Origin: Lacisediminihabitans changchengi
Lineage (GTDB): Bacteria; Actinomycetota; Actinomycetes; Actinomycetales; Microbacteriaceae
Length of the DNA: 64,000 nt
Direction of reading: 5' to 3'
Assembly: GCF_016634425.1 (NCBI RefSeq)
Contig: NZ_JAEPES010000004.1
Coordinates: 36,915-100,914 of the forward strand
Shown here: positions 53,946 through 62,704 of the stretch, in pieces
Numbering within the stretch: position 1 is the first letter of the stretch
Layout: the number at the start of each line of letters is the position of its first letter
Notes under the pieces: generated by a model
Told to the model about the DNA's origin: nothing
Database searches by the model: none
Seen by the model: only the letters and a program-made list of their open reading frames with translations
Program-made: the position numbers and the translations under genes

Positions 53946-54710
53946 GTGAGAAGATCACTGGTCGAGACATCCATCGTCGCGGGCGGGATCGCAGCACTGC
54001 TTCTTCTCAGCGGATGCAGTAGCTCGGGCACCGCGAAAGCCTCGGGCCCCGCGCCCTCCCAGACGACTACGGCCGCTCCATCGGCGAGTCCGACCGCTGC
54101 CGCACCGAAAGACGTGCTGTTCACCATCGCCGCCAACGTGCGCGGTAAAGACGGCGCGACGATCGGCATTCAGATGACCGTGCACAAGGCGGTCGCCTAC
54201 AACGAGTCCGCGGTGAAGCCGCTGGAAACCGAGTTCATCAAGAGCTGTGGCGCCGGCGTGGGCGGCAATCCGGTGACCACCGACACGCTGGAGCAGAACG
54301 GCAGCGTGCTTGTGCCGATCGACATCGCCTCGAGCGTGACCGGCAAACCCTTCGTCTCGCCGGTGCAGCTCGCGCTCGGCAGCCCCTACTTCGGGCAGGC
54401 CGCCAGTGGTAAGGGCATCACACCCACCGATTCGACCCAGCCCTGCTACGGCGGCTACAACTGGGCGACCGCAGGCACGGCGCACGCCGTCGCCGACTTC
54501 GAGAGCGGCAGCCCCGCCCCCGATCCCAAGCTCTGGCGTTACGCCTTCTACGGCTTCGGCGTCGCCTATGAGTCCGATGCGACGATCGAGGCGTGCAAGA
54601 TCACCCTCACCGATCTGGCGACCTCGGAGGACGTGGCATCGGTAGACGGCTGGGACCCGAAGGCGCCCCAGAGCGGCACCTCCTGCGGCATCGGTTACAC
54701 CGGCGAGTAG
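53946..54710 (+). CDS. Secreted lipoprotein of unknown function
   Basis: This 254-residue protein has a signal peptide ending in lipobox 'LLSGC' (Cys23), a Ser/Thr/Ala/Pro spacer to about residue 55, and a globular domain with four cysteines that could form disulfides ('FIKSCGAG', 'TQPCYGG', 'IEACKI', 'GTSCGIG'). GTG start preceded by GGGGAG. It follows galK by 30 bases but shows no link to galactose. Confidence 0.75.
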   Translation: MRRSLVETSIVAGGIAALLLLSGCSSSGTAKASGPAPSQTTTAAPSASPTAAAPKDVLFTIAANVRGKDGATIGIQMTVHKAVAYNESAVKPLETEFIKSCGAGVGGNPVTTDTLEQNGSVLVPIDIASSVTGKPFVSPVQLALGSPYFGQAASGKGITPTDSTQPCYGGYNWATAGTAHAVADFESGSPAPDPKLWRYAFYGFGVAYESDATIEACKITLTDLATSEDVASVDGWDPKAPQSGTSCGIGYTGE

Positions 54711-54731
54711 TCCCCCACTCAGCGAGCCCGG

Positions 54732-55607
54732 CTACAGCCGCTCGGCGGCCTCGACCACGTTGCTCATGAGCATGGCGCGGGTCATCGGGCCGACGCCCCC
54801 GGGAACCGGCGACAGGAAGCCAGCGACCTCGGCCACCGACGGGTCGACGTCGCCGATCAGCTTCGCCTTGCCGGTGTCGGGGTTAATCACGCGCGTGATG
54901 CCCACGTCGAGCACCGCAGCACCGGGCTTCACCCAGTCTGGCTTGATCAGACCGGGCACGCCGACCGCCGCCACGACGATGTCGGCTTGGCGCACGACAT
55001 CCTGAAGGTTCTGCGTGCGGGAGTGCGCCAGTGTGACTGTGGCGTCGAGACCTTTGCGGGTGAGCAGCAGCCCGAGAGGGCGACCGACGGTGAGCCCGCG
55101 GCCGATAACCACAACATGCTGCCCGGCGATTGGAACGTCGTAGCGCTGCAGCAGCTCGACCAGGCCGGCCGGAGTGCACGGCAGCGGTGAGTCGAGCTCG
55201 CCATGCACGCCCAGCACGAGACGCCCGAGGTTGGTCGGGTGCAAGCCGTCAGCATCCTTCGCCGGGTCCATCAGCTCGAGCATCGCGTTCTCGTTGATGC
55301 CAGCCGGCAACGGCAGCTGGATGATGTAGCCGGTAACCGCCGGGTTGGCGTTCAGCTCGAGAATGGCGTTTCGCACCTCGGCCTCGGTCGCCGCCGCCGG
55401 GAGATCGACGCGAACCGACTCGATGCCGAGTTCGAGCGAATCCTTGTGCTTACCCCCGACGTAGGAGTGCGAGCCCGGGTCGTCGCCGACGAGCAGGGTA
55501 CCGAGACCGGGGTAGATACCCCGAGCCTTCAGAGCGGCGATGCGGTCGACGAGTTCCGAGCGCACGGTGGCCGCGGTGGCGACCCCGTCGATCTTGACTG
55601 CGGTCAT
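54732..55607 (-). CDS. folD: Methylene-THF dehydrogenase/methenyl-THF cyclohydrolase FolD
   Basis: This 291-residue bifunctional one-carbon enzyme has catalytic '[15 protein letters not shown]' (Tyr and Lys), 'IIQLPLP', '[13 protein letters not shown]' and the NADP loop '[16 protein letters not shown]'. GAGGAG precedes the ATG. It lies 82 bases after glyA in the same direction, and both probably respond to the ZTP riboswitch upstream of glyA. Confidence 0.96.
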   Translation of the reverse strand: MTAVKIDGVATAATVRSELVDRIAALKARGIYPGLGTLLVGDDPGSHSYVGGKHKDSLELGIESVRVDLPAAATEAEVRNAILELNANPAVTGYIIQLPLPAGINENAMLELMDPAKDADGLHPTNLGRLVLGVHGELDSPLPCTPAGLVELLQRYDVPIAGQHVVVIGRGLTVGRPLGLLLTRKGLDATVTLAHSRTQNLQDVVRQADIVVAAVGVPGLIKPDWVKPGAAVLDVGITRVINPDTGKAKLIGDVDPSVAEVAGFLSPVPGGVGPMTRAMLMSNVVEAAERL

Positions 55608-55689
55608 GGTGATCTCCTCAAAAGTTAACCGCCGGATGTGCAGTTGTCGGGCCCTGTCGCGGCCTACTCAACCAGCGGATGTGCAGTGG

Positions 55690-56988
55690 CTAGGCCCAGG
55701 TGCCGGGAGACGTGAGACCCGGGTAGAGCGGGTAGCCGTCGGTGAGCTTCAGCACACGGGCACGGAGAGCCGCGACATCCGGAGTCGGCTTCAGCGCCGT
55801 CGCGATGATGTCGGCGACCTCGGTGAACTCCTCGTCGCCGAAGCCGCGGGTGGCGAGCGCCGCCGTGCCGATGCGCACGCCGGAAGGGGTCATCGCCGGA
55901 CGTGGGTCGAACGGAACCGCGTTGCGGTTCACGGTGATCCCGACCTCGTGCAGGATGTCTTCCGCCTGTTGTCCGTCGATCGCCGCGGTGCGGAGGTCGA
56001 CGAGCACCAGGTGCACCTCGGTGCCTCCGGTCAGCACGTCGATACCGGCGGCCTTGGCGTCGGGGGCGGTGAGGCGCTCGGCCAGGATCTGTGCGCCGCG
56101 CACGGTGCGCTCCTGACGGTCCTTGAATTCCGGCTCGCCGGCGAGTTTGAACGCCGTCGCCTTGGCGGCGATGACGTGCATCAGCGGTCCGCCCTGCTGG
56201 CCCGGGAACACGGCCGAATTGAGCTTCTTGGCGAGCTCTGTGTCGCGGCTGATGATGAAGCCGGAGCGCGGACCGGCGAGAGTCTTGTGCGCGGTGCTGG
56301 AGACGACATCCGCGTACGGCACCGGCGAGGGGTGCAGCCCGGTGGCGACGAGTCCGGCGAAGTGCGCCATGTCGACCCAGAGCTTGGCGCCGACCTCGTC
56401 GGCGATGGAGCGGAATGCCTCGAAGTCGAGCTGGCGGCTGTAGGCAGACCAGCCGGCGATCAACACGGTCGGGCGGTATTCGAGCGCCTTCTCGCGCACG
56501 ACGTCCATGTCGACGCGGAAGGTCTCCGGGTCGACGCCGTATGCCGTGGCGTTGTAGAGCTTGCCCGAGAAGTTGAGCTTCATGCCGTGCGTGAGGTGCC
56601 CACCGTGGGCGAGCTCGAGCCCGAGGATCGTGTCGCCCGGGGTGGCGATCGCGGCCAGCACTGCCGCGTTGGCGGTGGCTCCGGAGTGCGGCTGCACGTT
56701 GGCGTACTCGGCGCCGAACAGCTTCTTGACCCGGTCGATGGCGAGGTTCTCAGCGATGTCGACGAACTCGCACCCGCCGTAGTAGCGGCGGCCGGGGTAG
56801 CCCTCCGCGTACTTGTTGGTGAGCACTGAGCCCTGCGACTCGAGCACCGCGCGCGCGACGAAGTTCTCGCTGGCGATCATCTCGAGGGTGCCGCGCTGGC
56901 GACCGAGTTCGAGCTCGAGCGCTTCGGCGATCTCGGGGTCGACGGTCGACAGCGGATCGGTGAAAGTGGAGGGGAGGGAGGATGGCAC
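55690..56988 (-). CDS. glyA: Serine hydroxymethyltransferase
   Basis: This 432-residue PLP enzyme interconverts serine and glycine with tetrahydrofolate. The PLP lysine is in '[17 protein letters not shown]'. '[13 protein letters not shown]' and '[20 protein letters not shown]' are the N-terminal substrate signatures. AAAGGAG precedes the ATG. It is first in a glyA-folD unit controlled by a ZTP riboswitch in the leader. Confidence 0.97.
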   Translation of the reverse strand: MPSSLPSTFTDPLSTVDPEIAEALELELGRQRGTLEMIASENFVARAVLESQGSVLTNKYAEGYPGRRYYGGCEFVDIAENLAIDRVKKLFGAEYANVQPHSGATANAAVLAAIATPGDTILGLELAHGGHLTHGMKLNFSGKLYNATAYGVDPETFRVDMDVVREKALEYRPTVLIAGWSAYSRQLDFEAFRSIADEVGAKLWVDMAHFAGLVATGLHPSPVPYADVVSSTAHKTLAGPRSGFIISRDTELAKKLNSAVFPGQQGGPLMHVIAAKATAFKLAGEPEFKDRQERTVRGAQILAERLTAPDAKAAGIDVLTGGTEVHLVLVDLRTAAIDGQQAEDILHEVGITVNRNAVPFDPRPAMTPSGVRIGTAALATRGFGDEEFTEVADIIATALKPTPDVAALRARVLKLTDGYPLYPGLTSPGTWA

Positions 56989-57035
56989 TGGCGAACTCCT
57001 TTGACACGACCGGACAGGGATAACGGTATCCGGTT

Positions 57036-57114
57036 CGGCCCAGGCGAACGGCCGAACTCGTAGTCAGTCGCTCCCCGATGGTCACCCATCTCAACGCCAG
57101 TTGCGACCTGCCCA
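57036..57114 (-). ncRNA. ZTP (pfl) riboswitch in the glyA leader
   Basis: On the minus strand CGCAACTGGCG (pfl first conserved block), a short hairpin ATGG-GTGA-CCAT, CGGGGAGCG (second block) and CGCCTGGGC (third block) appear in the expected order and spacing. A hairpin GGATA-CCGT-TATCC (57018-57031) and the ribosome binding site follow, suggesting translational control. ZTP signals low formyl-THF and would switch on glyA-folD. Confidence 0.85.
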
Positions 57115-57285
57115 GCCTAGCAGCGGCGGTTCATGACGTCACCGAGGTTGGTTTGCCCGGGTATCCCGTCCGCCAACAGGCTGAGATCGCCGAATCGTCC
57201 ACCAACAGGACAGATTCGGGAGTGTGGCGGCCCGCATCATGTTGCCTGCAGCCCGGACAAGCAGCCGGGCCCTGGCCGCCAACGC

Positions 57286-58008
57286 CTACTCCTGCGCCGA
57301 GAACTGAAAGTGCAGGCGGAAGTGCGCCGGGTCGAGCAGGCTGTCGACGCGCTCCACCAGCTCGCCGACCGCGTTGCGGGTGATGCAGCGTGACCAGAGG
57401 AACGGAGCGAGGGGCGCACGGTCGAGCACCCGGGCATCCGCCTCCTCCAGCAGCCGGGTTTCGACCCACTGGTCGCCGGTCGCCGCGACCAGGCCGCAGT
57501 CGAGCAGCATGCGGGTGAGAGAGCCGGATGCCCGCCCCGCATCGACCGCGTCGAGCACGGCCGGCAGAGCGGGCACCCGCGACTGCTCGAAGGAGATGAC
57601 CGCGCCGCCGACGATGCGGCGCAAGCGATCGATGGCGACGAACTCCGGTGAGCCCTCGCCGAGCTCTTTCGCCAGCTCCGGATCGGTCACCGGCGCCGCC
57701 CGCAGAACGAGAACCTCGGTCGCCAGGCCCTGCGCCTCGAGCGCGCGCGCCCAGCCCAGCCGCACATTCAGCGGCCGTCCGTCGTAGGCCACGAACGAGC
57801 CCTTGCCCGAGCGCGTGCTGATCAATCCGGCGCGGGCGAGTTCGGCCAGCGCCGCCCGAACGGTGTTGCGGCTCACGGCGAAGCGCTCCGCGAGAGTGGT
57901 CTCCCCGGGCAGTTGCTGCCCCTGCTCGACCTCGCCCCCGCGGATCTCCGCCGCGAGCACGCGCGCGATCTGCTCGTGTTTGCGGCCCGAGATGCGACTG
58001 AGCGCCAC
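57286..58008 (-). CDS. GntR-family regulator with UTRA domain
   Basis: This 240-residue regulator has a winged helix at residues ~5-70 ('GRKHEQIARVLAAEIRGGEVEQGQQLPGETTLAERFAVSRNTVRAALAELARAGLISTRSGKGSFV') and a UTRA ligand-binding domain. GTG 58008 starts two bases after the upstream stop. It is third in the permease-hydrolase-GntR operon and likely represses it through the site at 60070-60092. Confidence 0.88.
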   Translation of the reverse strand: MALSRISGRKHEQIARVLAAEIRGGEVEQGQQLPGETTLAERFAVSRNTVRAALAELARAGLISTRSGKGSFVAYDGRPLNVRLGWARALEAQGLATEVLVLRAAPVTDPELAKELGEGSPEFVAIDRLRRIVGGAVISFEQSRVPALPAVLDAVDAGRASGSLTRMLLDCGLVAATGDQWVETRLLEEADARVLDRAPLAPFLWSRCITRNAVGELVERVDSLLDPAHFRLHFQFSAQE

Positions 58009-58010
58009 GA

Positions 58011-58550
58011 CTACGAGAGCACCGCGCTCGAGTCGGTGATCTCGATCAGCGGTCCGTATAGCGCCATCACATCGAGGGCGCGCTGGTGATCGAGGGCGCT
58101 GAGCCCCGCGCAGCCGTCGGCTACGATCTTCACGGCTACCCCGGCATCCGCTGCGGCGAGCGCGGTCGACAGCACGCAGCAATCGGTGGACACGCCGACG
58201 AGCACCATGGTCGCGTCCTCCCCGATCAGCGCGGCGAGGTCGGGACCCCACTTGCCGAAGGTCGTCTCGGTGACCACCGGATGTCCGCCGCTCGCGAATG
58301 CCGGCATCAGGTCGTAGAGCGGCGCATCCGCCGGCACCAGCGCGAAGGGCCACTGCTCGTAGTATGCGACCCAGGCGCCGCGGGGCTCCGTCGGAGCGAC
58401 GAACCGGGTGAAAACGACCCGGTCGCCGTAGTGCTCGACGAGTCGGGCGACGGTCGGCTCGATCTGCGGGTAGCCGGGCGTGAACCACTCACTCCCTGGG
58501 TCGCCGAACACCACCTGCATGTCGATGACGACGAGCCACTCGTTACTCAC
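58011..58550 (-). CDS. Cysteine hydrolase, isochorismatase/nicotinamidase family
   Basis: This 179-residue hydrolase has the full triad: Asp in 'WLVVIDMQVVFGD', Lys in 'ETTFGKWGPDLAAL' and Cys in 'VLVGVSTDCCVLSTALAAADAG'. GTG 58550 (overlapping the permease stop by 8 bases) gives a typical N-terminus; ATG 58559 is the alternative. The substrate is an amide or ureide such as nicotinamide or a pyrimidine-degradation intermediate, by context with an NCS1 permease. Confidence 0.88.
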   Translation of the reverse strand: MSNEWLVVIDMQVVFGDPGSEWFTPGYPQIEPTVARLVEHYGDRVVFTRFVAPTEPRGAWVAYYEQWPFALVPADAPLYDLMPAFASGGHPVVTETTFGKWGPDLAALIGEDATMVLVGVSTDCCVLSTALAAADAGVAVKIVADGCAGLSALDHQRALDVMALYGPLIEITDSSAVLS

Positions 58551-60048
58551 GGAAGGCATCCACGGCGTCGCGCACAGCTTCCGCCTGCACGGGAATGGCC
58601 TCCTGGCGCCGGATCGCCTCACGGCCGAAGATCAGAATCCCGAAGAAGCCGATCAGCAGCGACAGCAGCACCCCGAGGTTGGCGTATGCCCACGGCCCGG
58701 TGCGGCCGCCGAGTCCGAACGGCTCCAGCAGGTAGCCCTGCCAGTTGAGCCACTCCGGCACCCCGTAGGAGTTGGTGATGAGGCCCCAGCCGAGTGCCGT
58801 GCCGACCACGATCAGCAGGATCGGCAGCCAGCGAACATCGCCGTAACGACCCCGAGTCGTGTACAGGTCGGCCTCCGCGTACTGCTTCTTGCGCAGGATG
58901 ACGTCGGCGATCATGATTCCGCACCAGGCGGCCACCGGCGTTCCGAGGGTGACCAAGAAGGCCTGGAACGGCGCGATGAAGCTGGTCGCGAAGAAGACGA
59001 CGACCACGGCCCCGACGATCATCACGATGCCATCGATTCCGGCGGCCGCGGCGCGCGGTATCTTGATGCCCGCGCTGAGCAGGGCGAGCCCCGAGGAGTA
59101 GATGTCGAGCACGGCACCACCGACCAGGCCGAGCACCGCCACCAGGGCGAACGGGATGAGGAACCAGACCGGCAAAATCTGCGTCAGCGCGCCGATCGGG
59201 TCGGCGCCGATCGCGCCGCTGAGCTTGGTCGAGGATCCGGCCAGCAGCAGTCCGAACACCAGCAGCACCACCGGGGCCAGCGAGGCGCCGAACGCCGTCC
59301 AGCCGACCACGCCCGAGCTGCGGGCGCTCCGGGGCAGGTAGCGCGAGTAGTCGGCCGCGGCGTTGACCCAGCCGAGGCCAAATCCGGTCATCACGAAGAC
59401 CAGGGCTCCGATCATCGCCTGCGGATTGCCGGCCGGGAGTGCGCCGACGATCGCGAGATCGATGTGCGGCAGCGCCAGGATGATGTAGATGACGGTGAGC
59501 ACCGCGGTGACGATCGTGATCCAGAACTGCAATTTGATGATGAAGTCGAAGCCGATGACCCCGGCGGCGACGATGAGGGCCGCGACGACGATCAGCGCGA
59601 CGATCTTCGTCGCGACCCCGCCATCCCACCCCAGCTCGGTGAAGACGGTGGAGGTCGCCAGCACGGCCAGCGACGTGAGCGCCGTCTCCCAGCCGACGGT
59701 GAGCACCCACGAGAGCACTGCCGGCACCCGGTTGCCACGCACCCCGAAGGTGGCCCGGCTGAGCACCATCGTGGGCGCCGAGCCCCGCTTACCGGCCAGC
59801 GCGATGATGCCACAGAGCACGAAGGAGACGACGATGCCGATGATGCCTACCAGCGTCGCCTGCCAGAACGAGATGCCGAAACCGAGCACGAACGAGCCGT
59901 AGCCGATGCCGAGCACGGAGACGTTGGCTCCGAACCAGGGCCAGAACAGGCTGCGGGCTCGCCCCTTCCGCTCCGACTCGGCGATGGTGTTAATGCCGTT
60001 GGTCTCGACGCCTCGCTGCGGGGCGATCTGACGCTCGGTGCTGGTCAC
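58543..60048 (-). CDS. NCS1-family nucleobase permease
   Basis: This 501-residue transporter has about 12 helices and resembles purine-cytosine permeases: 'SLFWPWFGANVSVLGIGYGSFVLGFGISFWQA', 'GSAPTMVLSRATFGVRGNRVPAVLSWVLTVGWET', 'VNAAADYSRYLPRSA'. The ligand should be a nucleobase or related compound. GTG start with AGGAGG upstream. First gene of the operon with the hydrolase and GntR regulator. Confidence 0.9.
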   Translation of the reverse strand: MTSTERQIAPQRGVETNGINTIAESERKGRARSLFWPWFGANVSVLGIGYGSFVLGFGISFWQATLVGIIGIVVSFVLCGIIALAGKRGSAPTMVLSRATFGVRGNRVPAVLSWVLTVGWETALTSLAVLATSTVFTELGWDGGVATKIVALIVVAALIVAAGVIGFDFIIKLQFWITIVTAVLTVIYIILALPHIDLAIVGALPAGNPQAMIGALVFVMTGFGLGWVNAAADYSRYLPRSARSSGVVGWTAFGASLAPVVLLVFGLLLAGSSTKLSGAIGADPIGALTQILPVWFLIPFALVAVLGLVGGAVLDIYSSGLALLSAGIKIPRAAAAGIDGIVMIVGAVVVVFFATSFIAPFQAFLVTLGTPVAAWCGIMIADVILRKKQYAEADLYTTRGRYGDVRWLPILLIVVGTALGWGLITNSYGVPEWLNWQGYLLEPFGLGGRTGPWAYANLGVLLSLLIGFFGILIFGREAIRRQEAIPVQAEAVRDAVDAFRE

Positions 60049-60069
60049 GGGTTCCTCCTGGAGCGGTAG

Positions 60070-60092
60070 TGAACTTGTTCAGACCTGTTCAG
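60070..60092. promoter_or_regulatory. Candidate GntR operator
   Basis: Palindrome TGAACTTGTTCA (60070-60081) followed by a second TGTTCAG (60086-60092), in the leader 22 bases before the permease start. Inverted plus direct half-sites fit GntR/UTRA dimer binding. Confidence 0.5.
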
Positions 60093-60152
60093 TCGTGGGC
60101 GTCACGATACTGCTGTCGGATTGAGCCTGTCAACGATTTCTAGTGACTCCGC

Positions 60153-61355
60153 CTAGTGCCGCTGGCCGCGCGCTCGCAGCCAGGCGTCGCTGACCAGGCT
60201 GAAGACGAGGGCGACGCCGAGGAAGATCAGGTCGGCCAGCGGCAACGCGCCGTATCCCGAGCGATCGAGGATCAGCCCGCCAACGAGCGCGCCCGTTCCG
60301 ATGGCCAGGTTGAACGAGGTGGTGAATAGCGCCGCGGCCAGGTCACGCAGGCGCGCCGAGGCGGTGTGCAGCATCCGGGTCTGCAGCATGGCCGGCAGCC
60401 CGCCGAAGGCGATGCCCCAGACGACGAGCGCCCCGATCACGACGATCGGCGAGTGCGAGAAGAAGACGAACACGAGCACCGGGATGACCGCGACCGCGGC
60501 CGTGACCACGAAACCGAACCGCGGCGCGCGGTCGGCAACGACCCCCGCCAGCGCGAGGCCGATGGCACCCGCCCCGCCGAACAGAAACAGCAGCGGCGCC
60601 ACCGCGGACTCGTCGAAACCGACCTCGTGAATCAACCACGGCGCGATGTAGGTATAGAAGATGTAGTGGCCCATCATGATCACGATGATCACGATGCAGA
60701 GCACGATCACGCCCGGCAGGCTGCGGTCGCGGTTCATCGGTACGGCGATCTCGCCGGTCTTCAGCTGCACCCGATGATCGACGGCCGGCAGATAACGGAT
60801 GACCAGCACCGACAGCACCACGATGATCACGGCGAGCGCGGCGAACGCCAACCTCCACCCGAAGGCGTGGCCGAGCGCGGTTCCGAGCGGCACCCCCAAC
60901 ACGAACGCCGCCGTTCCGCCGCCGCTGGTGATGGCGACCGCGCGGCCGATCTGATGCTTAGGCACCAGGTGGGCGGCGTACGCGCCGACGACGGCCCAGA
61001 ACAGGCCGTGGGCGAGGCCACCGAGAACGCGGGCGACGACCAGCACCCCGTAGTTCGGCGCAAGCGCGGCCAGCACGCCGGAGGCGGCGATCACCAGCAG
61101 CACCACTACCACCAGACTCTTGCGCGAGAAGTTGCGGGTGAGAGCCGCGAGCGGGGTGGTGGAGAGCACGACCGTTCCCGCGAAGATCGTCACGAGCAGG
61201 CCGACCTGAGAGGCAGAGACCTTCAGCTCGCCGGCGATGTCGGGCAGCAGGCCGGTCGGCAGAAACTCGCTCGTCACCGAGACGAAGATGGAGCAGGCCA
61301 GCACGAGCAGGCCGACCCAGGGGAAGTTGTTGCGGGTAGAAATGGGCGCGGTCAC
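60153..61355 (-). CDS. MFS transporter (drug/sugar efflux type)
   Basis: This 400-residue protein has 12 expected helices. It resembles AraJ/YdhP-like efflux proteins, with 'FLPTGLLPDIAGELKVSASQVGLLVTIFAGTVVLSTTPLAALTRNFSRKSLV' and 'RVLGGLAHGLFWAVVGAYAAHLVP'. I chose GTG 61355 with AAGGATT upstream. Divergent from purU with 92 bases between. Substrate unknown. Confidence 0.88.
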   Translation of the reverse strand: MTAPISTRNNFPWVGLLVLACSIFVSVTSEFLPTGLLPDIAGELKVSASQVGLLVTIFAGTVVLSTTPLAALTRNFSRKSLVVVVLLVIAASGVLAALAPNYGVLVVARVLGGLAHGLFWAVVGAYAAHLVPKHQIGRAVAITSGGGTAAFVLGVPLGTALGHAFGWRLAFAALAVIIVVLSVLVIRYLPAVDHRVQLKTGEIAVPMNRDRSLPGVIVLCIVIIVIMMGHYIFYTYIAPWLIHEVGFDESAVAPLLFLFGGAGAIGLALAGVVADRAPRFGFVVTAAVAVIPVLVFVFFSHSPIVVIGALVVWGIAFGGLPAMLQTRMLHTASARLRDLAAALFTTSFNLAIGTGALVGGLILDRSGYGALPLADLIFLGVALVFSLVSDAWLRARGQRH

Positions 61356-61447
61356 AGCGGTAAATCCTTCGAAAGTGGGTGTGGGTCGCAGCGCCGCCCG
61401 CGGGCCACCGCCGACGCGGCAACGACAAGGAGAATACTCTGGATGCC

Positions 61448-62332
61448 GTGACCCCACCTGGCCCGACCACTCCCACAAACGGCTCCACGACCCACTGGGT
61501 ACTGACCATCGTCTGTGCCGACCGCCCTGGCATCGTGCACGCGGTCAGCGGAGCCATCGTCGAGTCCGGCGGCAACATCACCGAATCGCAGCAGTTCTCG
61601 AGCGACGACACCGGCACGTTCTTCATGCGGCTGCAGGTGCAGTCGGCGGTCGACCGCGCAGCCTTCGAACTGCATCTGGCACCGGTTGTTGCCCGCTACG
61701 GCATGGATCTGACGCTGGATGTCGTCGGCCGCCCCATGCGCACGCTCGTTCTGGTCTCCACCGCCGCCCATTGCCTGAACGACCTGCTGTTTCGGGAGCG
61801 CGCGGGGCAGCTTCCCCTCGAGATGCCGCTGGTGCTCAGCAATCATCCGCAGCTCTCCGGGCTCGCCGAGTTCTACGGCGTGCCCTTCGAATCGCGTGCG
61901 GTCACCTCGCCAGAACAGAAGGCGGAGTTCGAGGCGCGGGTGCTGGATGCCGTGGCCGAGTTCGACATCGAATTGGTCGTGCTCGCCCGGTACATGCAGA
62001 TCCTCTCCCCCGAACTCTGCGACGCGCTGGCCGGTCGCGCCATCAACATCCATCACTCCTTCCTGCCCGGGTTTAAGGGCGCGAACCCGTACCGCCAGGC
62101 GCACGCACGCGGGGTGAAGCTCATCGGCGCGACCGCGCATTTCGTCACGAGCGACCTCGACGAGGGTCCGATCATCGAGCAGAACGTCGTGCGCGTCGAT
62201 CACTCCCGCACGCCCGCCGAACTGATGGCGATCGGGCAGGACGAGGAGTCGCGCACCCTCACCCAGGCGGTCACCTGGTTCGCCGAGCACCGGGTTCTGC
62301 GCGACGGCGCCCGAACGATCATCTTCAAGTAG
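61448..62332 (+). CDS. purU: Formyltetrahydrofolate deformylase PurU
   Basis: This 294-residue enzyme releases formate from 10-formyl-THF. It has an N-terminal ACT domain ('VLTIVCADRPGIVHAVSGAIVESGGNITESQQFSS') and a hydrolase domain with 'LARYMQILSPELC', 'AINIHHSFLPGFKGANPYRQAHARGVKLIGATAHFVTSDLDEGPIIEQ', including the catalytic Asn-His-Asp set. GTG 61448 is used, but AAGGAG (61427-61432) sits six bases before an in-frame CTG at 61439, which may be the true start. It complements glyA-folD in one-carbon balance. Confidence 0.93.
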   Translation: MTPPGPTTPTNGSTTHWVLTIVCADRPGIVHAVSGAIVESGGNITESQQFSSDDTGTFFMRLQVQSAVDRAAFELHLAPVVARYGMDLTLDVVGRPMRTLVLVSTAAHCLNDLLFRERAGQLPLEMPLVLSNHPQLSGLAEFYGVPFESRAVTSPEQKAEFEARVLDAVAEFDIELVVLARYMQILSPELCDALAGRAINIHHSFLPGFKGANPYRQAHARGVKLIGATAHFVTSDLDEGPIIEQNVVRVDHSRTPAELMAIGQDEESRTLTQAVTWFAEHRVLRDGARTIIFK

Positions 62333-62337
62333 TCACC

Positions 62338-62691
62338 ATGAAGCTCACGCCGAATCTCGTGCTGCGCTTCGCGCTGGAGCTGTTCGCCCTGTACTCACTC
62401 GGCTACTGGGGCTACATCTCCTGGCCGTTCCCTCTTCCCGGGGTGTACTTCATGATCGGGGTCCCGCTGTTCGCCGCGATCATCTGGGGAGTATTCCGGT
62501 CGCCCAAAGCGGTTATCCCGCTCGACCCGGTCGGTCGCGCGCTGGTCGAGATCTTCGTCATGGGTGCAGCCGCATTCGCCTGGGTCAGCGAAGGCAATTG
62601 GCCGATCGGCCTGGCCTTCGGAGCCGTCGCCACGATCAGCGGAGTGATCAATGGGCGCGCGGAGATCACCCACGAACGTGAGGCCGACTAG
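62338..62691 (+). CDS. YrdB/DUF2568-family membrane protein
   Basis: This 117-residue protein has about four helices ('LVLRFALELFALYSLGYWGY', 'VYFMIGVPLFAAIIWGVF', 'LVEIFVMGAAAFAWVSEG', 'GLAFGAVATISGVINGRAEI'). The pattern matches YrdB family proteins of unknown function. It starts five bases after the purU stop and ends 13 bases before nagA, so the three may be co-transcribed. Confidence 0.8.
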   Translation: MKLTPNLVLRFALELFALYSLGYWGYISWPFPLPGVYFMIGVPLFAAIIWGVFRSPKAVIPLDPVGRALVEIFVMGAAAFAWVSEGNWPIGLAFGAVATISGVINGRAEITHEREAD

Positions 62692-62704
62692 CTACGCTGG
62701 CGAT

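Noticed and set aside
58480..60069. 529-codon plus-strand open frame
   Set aside because: It mirrors the NCS1 permease; composition is Asp/Arg/His/Gln-rich without any domain.
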